A stretch of DNA of 40,776 nt from Gramella sp. KN1008. GTDB lineage: Bacteria; Bacteroidota; Bacteroidia; Flavobacteriales; Flavobacteriaceae. A model generated the notes under the pieces. The model made no database searches and had not been told where the DNA came from. It saw nothing but the letters and a program-made list of their open reading frames with translations. The translations under genes were made by a program, and so were the position numbers. This document shows, one piece after another, positions 33,679-40,776 of the stretch. The stretch covers positions 1 to 40,776 of the forward strand of contig NZ_SJDV01000014.1 of assembly GCF_004332155.1 (NCBI RefSeq). The letters are read 5' to 3'. Each line of letters begins with the position of its first letter. Position 1 is the first letter of the stretch.

Positions 33679-35235
33679 ATGGAAAAAATCACCTCCCCCC
33701 AGAATATTACATATAAAAGACCTAATGTTGTAAGTTTAGAAAAAGGAAAAGTCCCTCCGCAAGCCGTTGATTTAGAAGAGGTTGTGCTTGGGGCTATGAT
33801 GATAGATAAAAAAGGTGTGGACGAGATCATCGACATCCTCCATCCTGAAGCCTTTTACAAGAACGCCCATAAACTTATTTATGAGGCTGTTAAAAAATTA
33901 TTCGATAATTCAGAGGCTATTGACTTATTAACCGTTTCCAATCAGTTAAAAAAAGATGGCCAGTTTGATAAGGTAGGTGGGGACTATTATCTCATCCAGC
34001 TTACCCAGAAGGTTTCCAGTTCCGCGCATATCGAATTTCATGCGCGTATTATCCTGCAGAAATATATCCAGCGTAGCCTTATCAAGATTTCAAATGAGAT
34101 CATTGAAGAAGCTTACGACGAGGGAACCGATGTTTTTGATCTTCTGGATAGTGCCGAAGCAAAATTATATGAGGTAACTCAGGGGAATATCAAGCGTTCA
34201 ACAGAAACAGCCCAGAGTCTGGTAATGCAGGCCAAAAAGAAAATTCAGGAGATTTCCAATAAAGAAGGTTTAAGTGGAGTGCCTTCCGGTTTCGAAAAAC
34301 TGGATGAGCTAACTTCAGGATGGCAGCCATCAGACCTTATTATCGTTGCAGCTCGTCCTGGTATGGGTAAAACAGCTTTAACACTGTCTATGGCTAGAAA
34401 TATTGCTGTAGATCAGGGGATTCCCGTCGCTTTCTTCTCGCTGGAGATGTCTTCGGTTCAGCTTATAACCCGTTTGATATCTTCCGAAACAGGTCTTTCT
34501 TCTGAAAAATTGAGGACAGGAAAATTAGAACAACACGAATGGGAGCAGTTAAATGTCAAGGTTAAAGATCTTGAGAAAGCACCTCTTTTTATAGATGATA
34601 CGCCATCGCTTTCAATTTTTGACCTTAGAGCGAAAGCACGCCGACTTGCTTCTCAACATGGCATCAGAATGATCGTGATCGATTATCTGCAGTTGATGAC
34701 GGCAGGAGGAAGTCAGAAAGGTGGTAACAGGGAGCAGGAGATATCTACGATCTCACGTAACTTAAAGGCTCTTGCCAAGGAATTGAATGTGCCGGTAATC
34801 GCGCTTTCACAGCTTTCCCGTGCGGTGGAGACCAGGGGAGGAAGTAAGCGTCCGTTACTATCAGACCTTAGGGAATCTGGAGCGATCGAGCAGGATGCCG
34901 ATATTGTATCATTCATTTATCGTCCTGAATATTACAAAATCGAGGAGTGGGACGATGAAGAAAGAACACCTACACAGGGACAGGCAGAATTCATTGTGGC
35001 CAAGCACCGTAATGGTGGTCTTGAAAATATCAGGCTTAAATTCATTGGAGAACTCGGTAAATTTGATAATTTAGAAGACTTTAGTTTCCCATCAGAAATT
35101 CCTTCCAGTATGAATAGTTCTGAAGGGGATAATGACTTTGGGAATTACAATTTACCAAATCCAAGTGCCGATGAGGCTTTTGGAAGTTCAATGAACAGTG
35201 ATTTTGATGATGATGATAATGACGTTCCGTTCTAA
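33679..35235 (+). CDS. dnaB: replicative DNA helicase DnaB
   Basis: This 518-residue hexameric helicase unwinds DNA at the replication fork. The N-terminal domain (about 25-130) contains PPQAVDLEEVVLGAMMID. The RecA-like domain begins near GVPSGFEKLDELTSGWQPSD (about 200-219), with Walker A ARPGMGKTAL (about 226-235), Walker B MIVIDYLQLM and the late motif LRESGAIEQDADIVSFIYRP. A tail rich in Asp and Ser (about 470-518, ending DDDDNDVPF) is low-complexity and may bind partner proteins. No intein is present. The length is slightly above E. coli because of the tail. Confidence 0.97.
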   Translation: MEKITSPQNITYKRPNVVSLEKGKVPPQAVDLEEVVLGAMMIDKKGVDEIIDILHPEAFYKNAHKLIYEAVKKLFDNSEAIDLLTVSNQLKKDGQFDKVGGDYYLIQLTQKVSSSAHIEFHARIILQKYIQRSLIKISNEIIEEAYDEGTDVFDLLDSAEAKLYEVTQGNIKRSTETAQSLVMQAKKKIQEISNKEGLSGVPSGFEKLDELTSGWQPSDLIIVAARPGMGKTALTLSMARNIAVDQGIPVAFFSLEMSSVQLITRLISSETGLSSEKLRTGKLEQHEWEQLNVKVKDLEKAPLFIDDTPSLSIFDLRAKARRLASQHGIRMIVIDYLQLMTAGGSQKGGNREQEISTISRNLKALAKELNVPVIALSQLSRAVETRGGSKRPLLSDLRESGAIEQDADIVSFIYRPEYYKIEEWDDEERTPTQGQAEFIVAKHRNGGLENIRLKFIGELGKFDNLEDFSFPSEIPSSMNSSEGDNDFGNYNLPNPSADEAFGSSMNSDFDDDDNDVPF

Positions 35236-36559
35236 TGAAAACAAGCTGAATTCGGCTAGGGAGAAAACTATATCTAATAATATTATAGGCAGCAAGGTAT
35301 TTAAGAAGACTTTGCTGCTTTCTTTTTTTCTGCTTTTAAGCATTTCCTCCTTTGCTTCTAAAATTCTTATCCCTATGGATGCCGAATCGCAAAGCAATCA
35401 TCTAAAGGCATATGGAATAGTTTACTATTCTTTAGAGAACCAGTTGAATGTGAACTGGCTCCTTAATTACCGGGGTGGTTCTTTCCTTATTTCTGACTCT
35501 GAAAGGCTTAGAAAAGAGTGCCAGATTAGGGGGGTGGATTTTGAGCTTATAAGTGATAATTTGGCTCAGAGTATTTTGGAAGAGATCAGTAGTCCTTCTA
35601 AAAATATGGAATCTGTGGCCCTGGAAAAAGCACCTAAAATTGCAGTTTATAGTCCTCAGGGAAACAAACCCTGGGATGATGCGGTTACAATGGCTCTTAC
35701 ATATGCTGAGATACCCTATAAAACTATTTACGACAGGGAAGTACTGAATGATGCATTGGTGCTCTATGATTGGCTGCATTTGCATCATGAGGATTTTACA
35801 GGCCAGTATGGCAAATTTTACCGAACCTTTCGCACTGCTCCCTGGTATATTGAAGAGAAAAAGCAAGCTGAAGATTTGGCAGCGGAATTGGGGTATTCCA
35901 AGGTTTCGGAAGAAAAGCTTGCAGTCGCTCTGAAGATCAGGGATTATGTGGTGGGCGGTGGATTCATGTTCGCAATGTGCAGTGCAACTGATAGTTTTGA
36001 TATTGCACTCGCGGCTGAAGGGGTTGATATTGCCGAAGCCATGTTCGATGGTGATCCAAGTGAACCGGGCTATCAATCGAAAATTGACTTCAATAAGACT
36101 TTTGCTTTTACCGATTTTGAACTGGAAAGAAGTCCTATGGTCTATGAGTTTTCCAGTATAGATATGACCGCGAAAAGGCAAATTCCGAAAGAAAGTGATT
36201 ATTTCACTTTAATGGATTATTCAGCAAAATGGGATGTGGTGCCAACAATGCTTACCCAGAATCATACCCGTCTGGTCAAAGGATTTATGGGGCAGACTAC
36301 CAGTTATGATCCTTCCACGGTCAAGCCAGGAGTGCTTATTATGGGCGAAAGCAAATTGAATGGAGAGGCCCGGTATATACACGGAATTAAAGGCAAAGGC
36401 TTTTTTACATTTTATGGAGGGCATGATCCGGAAGATTATCAGCACCGGGTAGGGGACCCAAAGACAGAACTGGAGTTACATCCTAACTCACCAGGTTACA
36501 GGCTTATTCTTAATAATGTTCTGTTTCCGGCTGCTAAAAAGAAAGAACAGAAGACTTAA
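35219..36559 (+). CDS. secreted conserved protein, often annotated 'asparagine synthetase B' without support
   Basis: From ATG 35219 the protein has 446 residues. A hydrophobic signal segment (TLLLSFFLLLSISSFASK, about 31-48) is preceded by a long n-region, so the true start is uncertain. An upstream GTG at 35198 is also in frame, and every ATG overlaps the end of dnaB. The mature protein has IAVYSPQGNKPWDDAVTMAL, YDWLHLHHEDFTGQYGKF, GGGFMFAMCSATDSFDIALA with a Cys in an elbow-like turn, and FTFYGGHDPEDY. These suggest a class I glutamine-amidotransferase-like fold. No SGGxDS ATP motif or N-terminal Cys is seen, so true asparagine synthetase activity is unlikely. I recall close relatives being widespread in Flavobacteriia. 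Confidence 0.6.
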   Translation: MTFRSNENKLNSAREKTISNNIIGSKVFKKTLLLSFFLLLSISSFASKILIPMDAESQSNHLKAYGIVYYSLENQLNVNWLLNYRGGSFLISDSERLRKECQIRGVDFELISDNLAQSILEEISSPSKNMESVALEKAPKIAVYSPQGNKPWDDAVTMALTYAEIPYKTIYDREVLNDALVLYDWLHLHHEDFTGQYGKFYRTFRTAPWYIEEKKQAEDLAAELGYSKVSEEKLAVALKIRDYVVGGGFMFAMCSATDSFDIALAAEGVDIAEAMFDGDPSEPGYQSKIDFNKTFAFTDFELERSPMVYEFSSIDMTAKRQIPKESDYFTLMDYSAKWDVVPTMLTQNHTRLVKGFMGQTTSYDPSTVKPGVLIMGESKLNGEARYIHGIKGKGFFTFYGGHDPEDYQHRVGDPKTELELHPNSPGYRLILNNVLFPAAKKKEQKT

Positions 36560-36579
36560 TAAATTGATTTTGTCTTGAT

Positions 36580-37002
36580 ATGAAGATATTTCAGAAGGAA
36601 ATAAAATTAAAGGCCAGAGAACGTGGTTTTCATCTTATTACTGATGAGATTCTTAATCAGTTTTCCGAAATAAGGAGTATTGAAACGGGTTTTTTACAGG
36701 TTTTTATAAAGCATACTTCAGCGGGTCTGGCAATAAATGAAAATGCAGATCCTACGGTGCTGGAAGACTTTGAAAGTCATTTTAATAAAATGGTACCTGA
36801 AGGCCAGTCTTATTATAAGCATACCGCCGAAGGGCCGGACGATATGCCTGCCCATATCAAATCTTCCCTTACCGGTACTTCAGTCCAGATTCCGCTTACG
36901 GGTGGCAGGTTGAACCTTGGAACCTGGCAGGGCGTCTATTTATGTGAACATCGCAATCACGGAGGAGCGCGAAATCTGGTTCTAACGGCCTATGGGCATT
37001 AA
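36580..37002 (+). CDS. YjbQ/UPF0047 family protein
   Basis: A 140-residue trimeric-type protein of the YjbQ family, sometimes called secondary thiamine-phosphate synthase because some members rescue thiE mutants. The core block FIKHTSAGLAINENADPTVL (about 43-62) and the C-terminal metal-site region LGTWQGVYLCEHRNHGGARN (about 113-132) are intact. It lies 20 nt after the secreted-protein gene and ends at a hairpin. The physiological role is not settled. Confidence 0.9.
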   Translation: MKIFQKEIKLKARERGFHLITDEILNQFSEIRSIETGFLQVFIKHTSAGLAINENADPTVLEDFESHFNKMVPEGQSYYKHTAEGPDDMPAHIKSSLTGTSVQIPLTGGRLNLGTWQGVYLCEHRNHGGARNLVLTAYGH

Positions 37003-37003
37003 T

Positions 37004-37031
37004 AAAAAAATCCCGCCAAACTGGCGGGATT
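37004..37031. terminator. terminator between yjbQ and rplT
   Basis: AATCCCGCCA (37009-37018), a 3-nt loop and TGGCGGGATT (37022-37031) form a perfect 10-bp stem. The A run at 37004-37010 gives a U tail for the minus-strand rplT transcript. The plus-strand tail is weaker (TTCTT), so it mainly ends the ribosomal operon. Confidence 0.88.
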
Positions 37032-37055
37032 CTTATATAAGAGAGTGTAATCGTT

Positions 37056-37400
37056 TTATTTTACTTTTTCAACAATCGCTTTAAAAGCTTCTGGGTTGTT
37101 CATCGCCAGGTCTGCAAGAACCTTACGGTTAAGCCCTATATCGCTGGCTTTGAGTTTCCCCATAAATTGTGAATAAGACATTCCATTTTCTCTGGCAGCA
37201 GCGTTTATACGCATAATCCAAAGTGAACGGAAATTGCGTTTCTTGGCTTTACGGTCTCTGTATGCGTAAAGCATAGCTTTTTCAACCGCATTTTTAGCAA
37301 CGGTCCAAACATTCTTACGACGTCCGAAATAACCTTTTGCTTGCTTTAAAACTTTTTTTCTACGTGCCCTTTTGGCTACTGAATTTACTGATCTTGGCAT
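37056..37400 (-). CDS. rplT: 50S ribosomal protein L20
   Basis: A 114-residue rRNA-binding protein of the large subunit, essential for early assembly. The N-terminal extension is basic ([19 protein letters not shown]), followed by [20 protein letters not shown] and a C-terminal globular part ending IVEKVK. The length is normal. It is the last gene of thrS-infC-rpmI-rplT. In other bacteria L20 represses its own operon, and the 130-nt leader between rpmI and rplT could host such control. Confidence 0.97.
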   Translation of the reverse strand: MPRSVNSVAKRARRKKVLKQAKGYFGRRKNVWTVAKNAVEKAMLYAYRDRKAKKRNFRSLWIMRINAAARENGMSYSQFMGKLKASDIGLNRKVLADLAMNNPEAFKAIVEKVK

Positions 37401-37530
37401 ATTTTACATTTTTTTGTAGCAGGCGGTCTAAACGACACTTTTAACTTGAACTTCCAACTGTCTCAATGAGCACAATCGAAGTGTTGCCCGACTCCATGGT
37501 TAAAAAATTAATTAAACCGAAAACTTCAGT
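37401..37530 (-). promoter_or_regulatory. 130-nt spacer between rpmI and rplT, possible L20 control region
   Basis: The gap is longer than usual for these neighbouring genes and has no ORF. A short inverted pair ACACTT (37435-37440) and AAGTGT (37479-37484) could form a six-base stem across 38 nt. An L20-binding or attenuator role is speculative. Confidence 0.25.
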
Positions 37531-37728
37531 TTACTTTAAACGTAATTGAAGTTTTACATTGTCCTTATCTGCATCATGTACCAAAGTACTGTGAGTTAAG
37601 GCTAGCTTACGTTTCTTAGACTTCTTTGTTAAGATGTGACTCTTAAACGCGTGCTTTCTTTTGATTTTACCAGTTCCGGTTAGCTTAAAACGCTTCTTGG
37701 CGCTGGATTTCGTTTTCATCTTAGGCAT
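37531..37728 (-). CDS. rpmI: 50S ribosomal protein L35
   Basis: A 65-residue, very basic ribosomal protein. The N-terminus [20 protein letters not shown] (about 2-21) and the block [17 protein letters not shown] (about 25-41) are characteristic. The position between infC and rplT is the conserved bacterial order. The gap of about 70 nt to infC shows no extra gene. Confidence 0.96.
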
Positions 37729-37801
37729 TGCTGTCCTTTTTTATAATTAACTCTCTTATTCTCTTAAATATCTAAAACCTCAAATTTTTCTTGAGAGGTT
37801 C

Positions 37802-38356
37802 TTATTTCGTTTTCTTAGGAGCCATGAACATAGTCATACGTTTTCCTTCCAATTTCGGCATTTGCTCTACCTTTCCGTATTCTTCAAGATCCTGTGCCAG
37901 TCTTAAAAGAAGGATTTCTCCTTTGTCCTTGAATACTATAGATCTACCTTTAAAGAATACAAAAGCTTTAAGCTTTGCTCCATCTTTCAAGAATTTCTCA
38001 GCATTTCGCTTTTTGAACTCGTAGTCGTGATCGTCTGTATTAGGGCCAAAACGAATCTCCTTTACAACTACCTTACTGGCTTTAGCTTTCATGGCTTTCT
38101 CACGTTTCTTCTGTTCATAAAGAAACTTTTTGTAATCCATGGCCTTCACCACCGGTGGTTTGGCATTTGGAGAAATCTCTACCAGGTCAAGCCCCATTTC
38201 CTGTGCAATGGAAAGTGCTTTCTTTGTAGGATATACATCCATTTCAACGTTGTCACCAACCAAACGTACTTCGTCTGCTTTGATTTTCTCGTTAATTCGG
38301 TGTTGTTCTTCTTTTTGTCTACCGAATTTGTTGGGTTTTCTTCTTCGTATTGCTAT
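37802..38356 (-). CDS. infC: translation initiation factor IF-3, with an ATA start codon
   Basis: IF-3 keeps the 30S subunit free and checks start codons. The full 184-residue reading frame begins at an ATA (38354-38356) that encodes the [16 protein letters not shown] N-terminus common in Bacteroidota. It is preceded by GCC and then a TGA in frame, so no ATG, GTG or TTG exists further upstream. A shorter version from an internal TTG (38263) would lose the first 31 residues, including the conserved QHRINEKI block. The body has [31 protein letters not shown] text and [11 protein letters not shown]. Rare starts on infC are used in other bacteria for autoregulation. Confidence 0.93.
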   Translation of the reverse strand: MAIRRRKPNKFGRQKEEQHRINEKIKADEVRLVGDNVEMDVYPTKKALSIAQEMGLDLVEISPNAKPPVVKAMDYKKFLYEQKKREKAMKAKASKVVVKEIRFGPNTDDHDYEFKKRNAEKFLKDGAKLKAFVFFKGRSIVFKDKGEILLLRLAQDLEEYGKVEQMPKLEGKRMTMFMAPKKTK

Positions 38357-38371
38357 GGCTCAAAATTTTAA

Positions 38372-40324
38372 TTAAACTTCAGTTTTGAAAGGCTTTAAGG
38401 TACTATTGATTTCTGTATTTATCAAATTTGCGAATTCTTCAATCTTCATTGTGCCTAAATCTCCTTCGCCATGTCTTCGTACAGAAACCGTACCATCCTC
38501 AGCTTCCTGTTCTCCAACTATCAGCATATAAGGGTATTTATTCACTTCTGCTTCCCTTATTTTCTTACCAATAGTTTCGTTTCTATTGTCTACAAGGGCG
38601 CGAATTTCGTGATTTTCAAGTAAACTTAAAACTTTTTGGGAGTATTTTTCATATTTCTCACTGAGTGAGAGAATAATAGCCTGTTCAGGCATTAGCCACA
38701 GCGGAAAGTTGCCACCTGTATGCTCCAAAAGGATGGCTACAAACCTTTCCATGCTTCCAAATGGTGCACGATGGATCATTACCGGGCGATGTGACTCATT
38801 GTCACTTCCTTTATAGGTAAGGTCAAATCTTTCCGGTAGATTATAATCCACCTGAATGGTTCCAAGCTGCCAGCTTCTCCCCAGCGCATCTTTTACCATG
38901 AAATCCAGTTTAGGTCCATAGAAAGCCGCTTCTCCTGTTTCAATCACATAGTTCAGGCCTTTTTCTTCGGCAGCATTGATAATCGCCTGTTCTGCTTTTT
39001 CCCATACCTCGTCAGAACCTATATATTTATCCTTGTTCTCAGGATCCCTTAAAGAAACCTGGGTTACAAAATCTTCAAATCCGAGTGAACGGAATACATA
39101 TAAGGTAAGGTCGATCACATTTTTGAATTCCTGGTCCAGTTGTTCTGGTGTACAGAATATATGTGCATCATCCTGGGTGAACCCACGAACTCTTGTCAGG
39201 CCATGAAGTTCCCCGCTTTGTTCGTATCTGTAAACTGTACCGAATTCTGCAAATCTCTTCGGGAGGTCACGATAACTCCATGATGATGAATTGTACATTT
39301 CACAGTGGTGTGGACAGTTCATGGGTTTCAACATGAATTCCTCACCCTCATTGGGTGTACTGATAGGCTGAAAACTGTCTTCACCGTATTTGGCATAATG
39401 CCCGGAAGTAACATATAATTCTTTACTACCTATATGTGGACTCACAACCATTTCGTATCCGGCTTTCTTCTGGGCCTTCTTTAGGAAATTTTCAAGACGT
39501 TCCCTTAAAGCTGCGCCTTTTGGAAGCCACAATGGGAGTCCCTGACCAACTTTTTGTGAGAAAGTGAAAAGTTCTAGTTCTTTACCTAATTTTCTATGGT
39601 CTCTCTTCTTGGCCTCTTCAAGTAACTCGAGATATTCTTTAAGTTCTTTCTGTTTAGGAAATGAAATACCATACACTCTTGTAAGCTGTGGATTATTTTC
39701 ATCTCCACGCCAGTATGCTCCGGCAACGTTCATCAATTTAACTGCTTTGATGATCCCGGTGTTCGGAATATGTCCTCCACGACAGAGATCGGTAAAGGTA
39801 TCGTGGTCGCAGAAGGTTATATCGCCGTCTTCAAGATTCTCGATGAGTTCAACTTTGAATGGATTTTCTTCGTTCTTATAAAAATCAAGAGCCTCCTGTT
39901 TTGAAACCTCTCTCATCTGGAAATCATGTTTGCCTCGCGCTATTTCCAGCATTCTGTCTTCGATCTTTTTAAAATCAGACTCAGAGATCTTTTGATCGCC
40001 GAAATCTATATCATAATAGAACCCTCTTTCAATAGCCGGACCTATGGTGAGTTTGGCTCCCGGATAAAGATCCTGGATAGCCTGGGCCATAACATGTGAG
40101 GTAGAATGCCAGAAAGCCTTTTTTCCCTCGTCATCTCTCCATGTAAATAGAACAAGATCTCCGTCGGTATTTAATGGTGTTGTCGTTTCAACCGTAGTGT
40201 CATTAAACTTAGCTGAAATCACATTCCGGGCAAGGCCTTCACTTATGCTCTTTGCCACCTCCATTGGAGTAGTTCCTTTTTTAAACTCCTTAATACTACC
40301 ATCGGGTAGGCTAATCTTGATCAT
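38372..40324 (-). CDS. thrS: threonyl-tRNA synthetase
   Basis: A 650-residue enzyme that charges tRNA-Thr. The domains run in order: TGS (1-60), the editing domain with [12 protein letters not shown] (about 73-84, the HxxxH motif), then the catalytic core. Its zinc ligands are visible as the Cys in [10 protein letters not shown] (about 335) and the histidines in [18 protein letters not shown] and [11 protein letters not shown], and an anticodon-binding domain lies after about 550. The zinc site is complete, in contrast to RecQ and Tgt in this window. It begins the operon with infC, rpmI and rplT, 15 nt before infC, and has a clear promoter. Confidence 0.97.
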   Translation of the reverse strand: MIKISLPDGSIKEFKKGTTPMEVAKSISEGLARNVISAKFNDTTVETTTPLNTDGDLVLFTWRDDEGKKAFWHSTSHVMAQAIQDLYPGAKLTIGPAIERGFYYDIDFGDQKISESDFKKIEDRMLEIARGKHDFQMREVSKQEALDFYKNEENPFKVELIENLEDGDITFCDHDTFTDLCRGGHIPNTGIIKAVKLMNVAGAYWRGDENNPQLTRVYGISFPKQKELKEYLELLEEAKKRDHRKLGKELELFTFSQKVGQGLPLWLPKGAALRERLENFLKKAQKKAGYEMVVSPHIGSKELYVTSGHYAKYGEDSFQPISTPNEGEEFMLKPMNCPHHCEMYNSSSWSYRDLPKRFAEFGTVYRYEQSGELHGLTRVRGFTQDDAHIFCTPEQLDQEFKNVIDLTLYVFRSLGFEDFVTQVSLRDPENKDKYIGSDEVWEKAEQAIINAAEEKGLNYVIETGEAAFYGPKLDFMVKDALGRSWQLGTIQVDYNLPERFDLTYKGSDNESHRPVMIHRAPFGSMERFVAILLEHTGGNFPLWLMPEQAIILSLSEKYEKYSQKVLSLLENHEIRALVDNRNETIGKKIREAEVNKYPYMLIVGEQEAEDGTVSVRRHGEGDLGTMKIEEFANLINTEINSTLKPFKTEV

Positions 40325-40346
40325 TTTATATTGATTTTTAAGGGCA

Positions 40347-40377
40347 CAAAGATAAGATGTTGAAATTGGTTGCGCAA
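40347..40377 (-). promoter_or_regulatory. thrS-infC-rpmI-rplT promoter
   Basis: On the minus strand TTG (40375-40377) is 20 nt from TATCTTTG (40347-40354), a full match to the Bacteroidota consensus. The start site would be about 15 nt before the thrS ATG, so the leader is short and leaves no room for a tRNA-sensing leader. Confidence 0.7.
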
Positions 40378-40539
40378 TACATATATAGATATAGGCAGTG
40401 ATATTATTCGTTGGGTGGAAAAAGATGGTTTTTCTGTGATGATATTGAGGGGTTCTTATTTTTTTTGATACCGAAATTACTCAGATATAGAAGTTTAGGT
40501 TGAAGGGTGAGAAATATTCCAAAAATACTTTAGAAAAAG

Positions 40540-40572
40540 TTTGTTGGTAAGGAAAGAATGAGTGTATATTTG
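40540..40572 (+). promoter_or_regulatory. promoter P1 of a putative stable RNA operon
   Basis: TTTG (40540-40543), a 21-nt spacer and TATATTTG (40565-40572) exactly fit the Bacteroidota promoter. They are followed at once by a hairpin CCGCT/AGCGG (40576-40594) and TGTTC. No ORF follows. Confidence 0.75.
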
Positions 40573-40776
40573 CAGCCGCTTTCGCAGGGAGCGGATGTTC
40601 ACTGACAGTAATGGGAATAGGGCTTAAGGCTGAAAATGGCTTAGGAATAATTTTAAATTTTTTCTTTAAAATTATTTGGATTGGAAAGGATAGTCGTTTT
40701 ATATTTGCACCCGCTTTGGAAACGAAGTGATGTTCATTTGGAAGGGGTTGTGGAGCAGGTAAGGGTTTTGTTGTTG
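40573..40776 (+). other. leader region of a probable rRNA (or tRNA) operon starting beyond the window
   Basis: After each promoter the sequence repeats the pattern GCA-C/G-CCGCTTT, a hairpin closing and TGTTC (40597-40601 and 40731-40735), which resembles the boxA-like leaders I recall upstream of flavobacterial 16S rRNA genes. No coding frame is present. The mature RNA gene itself is not in the window, so identification rests on the leader only. Confidence 0.5.
40675..40707 (+). promoter_or_regulatory. promoter P2 of a putative stable RNA operon
   Basis: TTTG (40675-40678), again a 21-nt spacer, and TATATTTG (40700-40707). As at P1, GCACCCGCTTT with a short hairpin and TGATGTTCAT follow. 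Tandem identical promoters suggest high expression of the gene just beyond the window. Confidence 0.75.

Noticed and set aside
35432..36181. 249-codon antisense open frame opposite the secreted-protein gene
   Set aside because: There is no family motif and the composition is implausible. The plus-strand frame has a signal segment and conserved motifs.
38264..38356. IF-3 as a truncated protein starting at the internal TTG
   Set aside because: The upstream 31 codons match the conserved IF-3 N-terminus and continue the frame back to ATA, so truncation is less likely than an unusual start.
1..40776. tRNA genes or insertion sequences in the window
   Set aside because: I found no convincing tRNA cloverleaf (no clear T-loop GGTTCGAATCC-type motif with matching acceptor stems) and no transposase reading frame.

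Overview
The window looks like the chromosome of an AT-rich marine Bacteroidota, most likely a Flavobacteriaceae member of the Gramella/Christiangramia type. That placement is inferred from four things: Bacteroidota promoters (TTTG - about 20 nt - TAnnTTTG), a transketolase split into two genes, the housekeeping gene order, and protein sequence style. No rRNA or database search was available to confirm it.

Region 1 (1-17545, all + strand) is one long, tightly packed surface-polysaccharide operon whose 5' end lies outside the window. It starts with the tail of an unknown gene and a methyltransferase-like gene. A complete sialic-acid-type precursor set (neuA, neuB, neuC) follows, then a GT-B transferase, a GT4, two GT2 proteins (one with a large unrecognised N-terminal domain), and a membrane-anchored beta-propeller resembling the N-terminal domain of plant GINT1. 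After these come a second methyltransferase, two GT4 enzymes, a Wzy/WaaL-type polymerase or ligase, a tandem pair of paralogous GT4 enzymes, and finally the polyprenyl-phosphate sugar-1-phosphate transferase that would start the repeat unit. Many junctions are ATGA overlaps and several starts are TTG or GTG. The likely product is a sialic-acid-containing O-antigen, capsule or exopolysaccharide. No flippase or chain-length regulator is visible here.

Region 2 (17546-25267) is mostly on the minus strand and concerns the cell envelope. A 300-bp spacer holds degenerate 7-bp repeats and an inverted repeat. It is followed by lnt, a perfect 8-copy 7-bp repeat between lnt and the divergent pssA, and an asparagine-synthetase-like gene without the glutaminase cysteine. 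Then comes a minus-strand run of lptB, an AhpD-like gene, tatC and kdsD. Together they serve lipoprotein acylation, phosphatidylserine synthesis, LPS transport and Kdo precursor supply.

Region 3 (25268-37002) is housekeeping: recQ, an outer-membrane barrel, split transketolase, tgt, an LptF/LptG permease, accA, dnaB, a secreted protein of unclear function and a YjbQ-family gene. RecQ and Tgt both lack the cysteines that bind structural zinc in their well-studied relatives.

Region 4 (37056-40324, minus strand) is the thrS-infC-rpmI-rplT translation operon. The infC reading frame can only be completed with an ATA start codon. The last 200 bp carry two strong tandem promoters, each followed by a similar hairpin and a TGTTC motif. 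They look like the leader of a stable RNA operon, probably rRNA, beginning just beyond the window.
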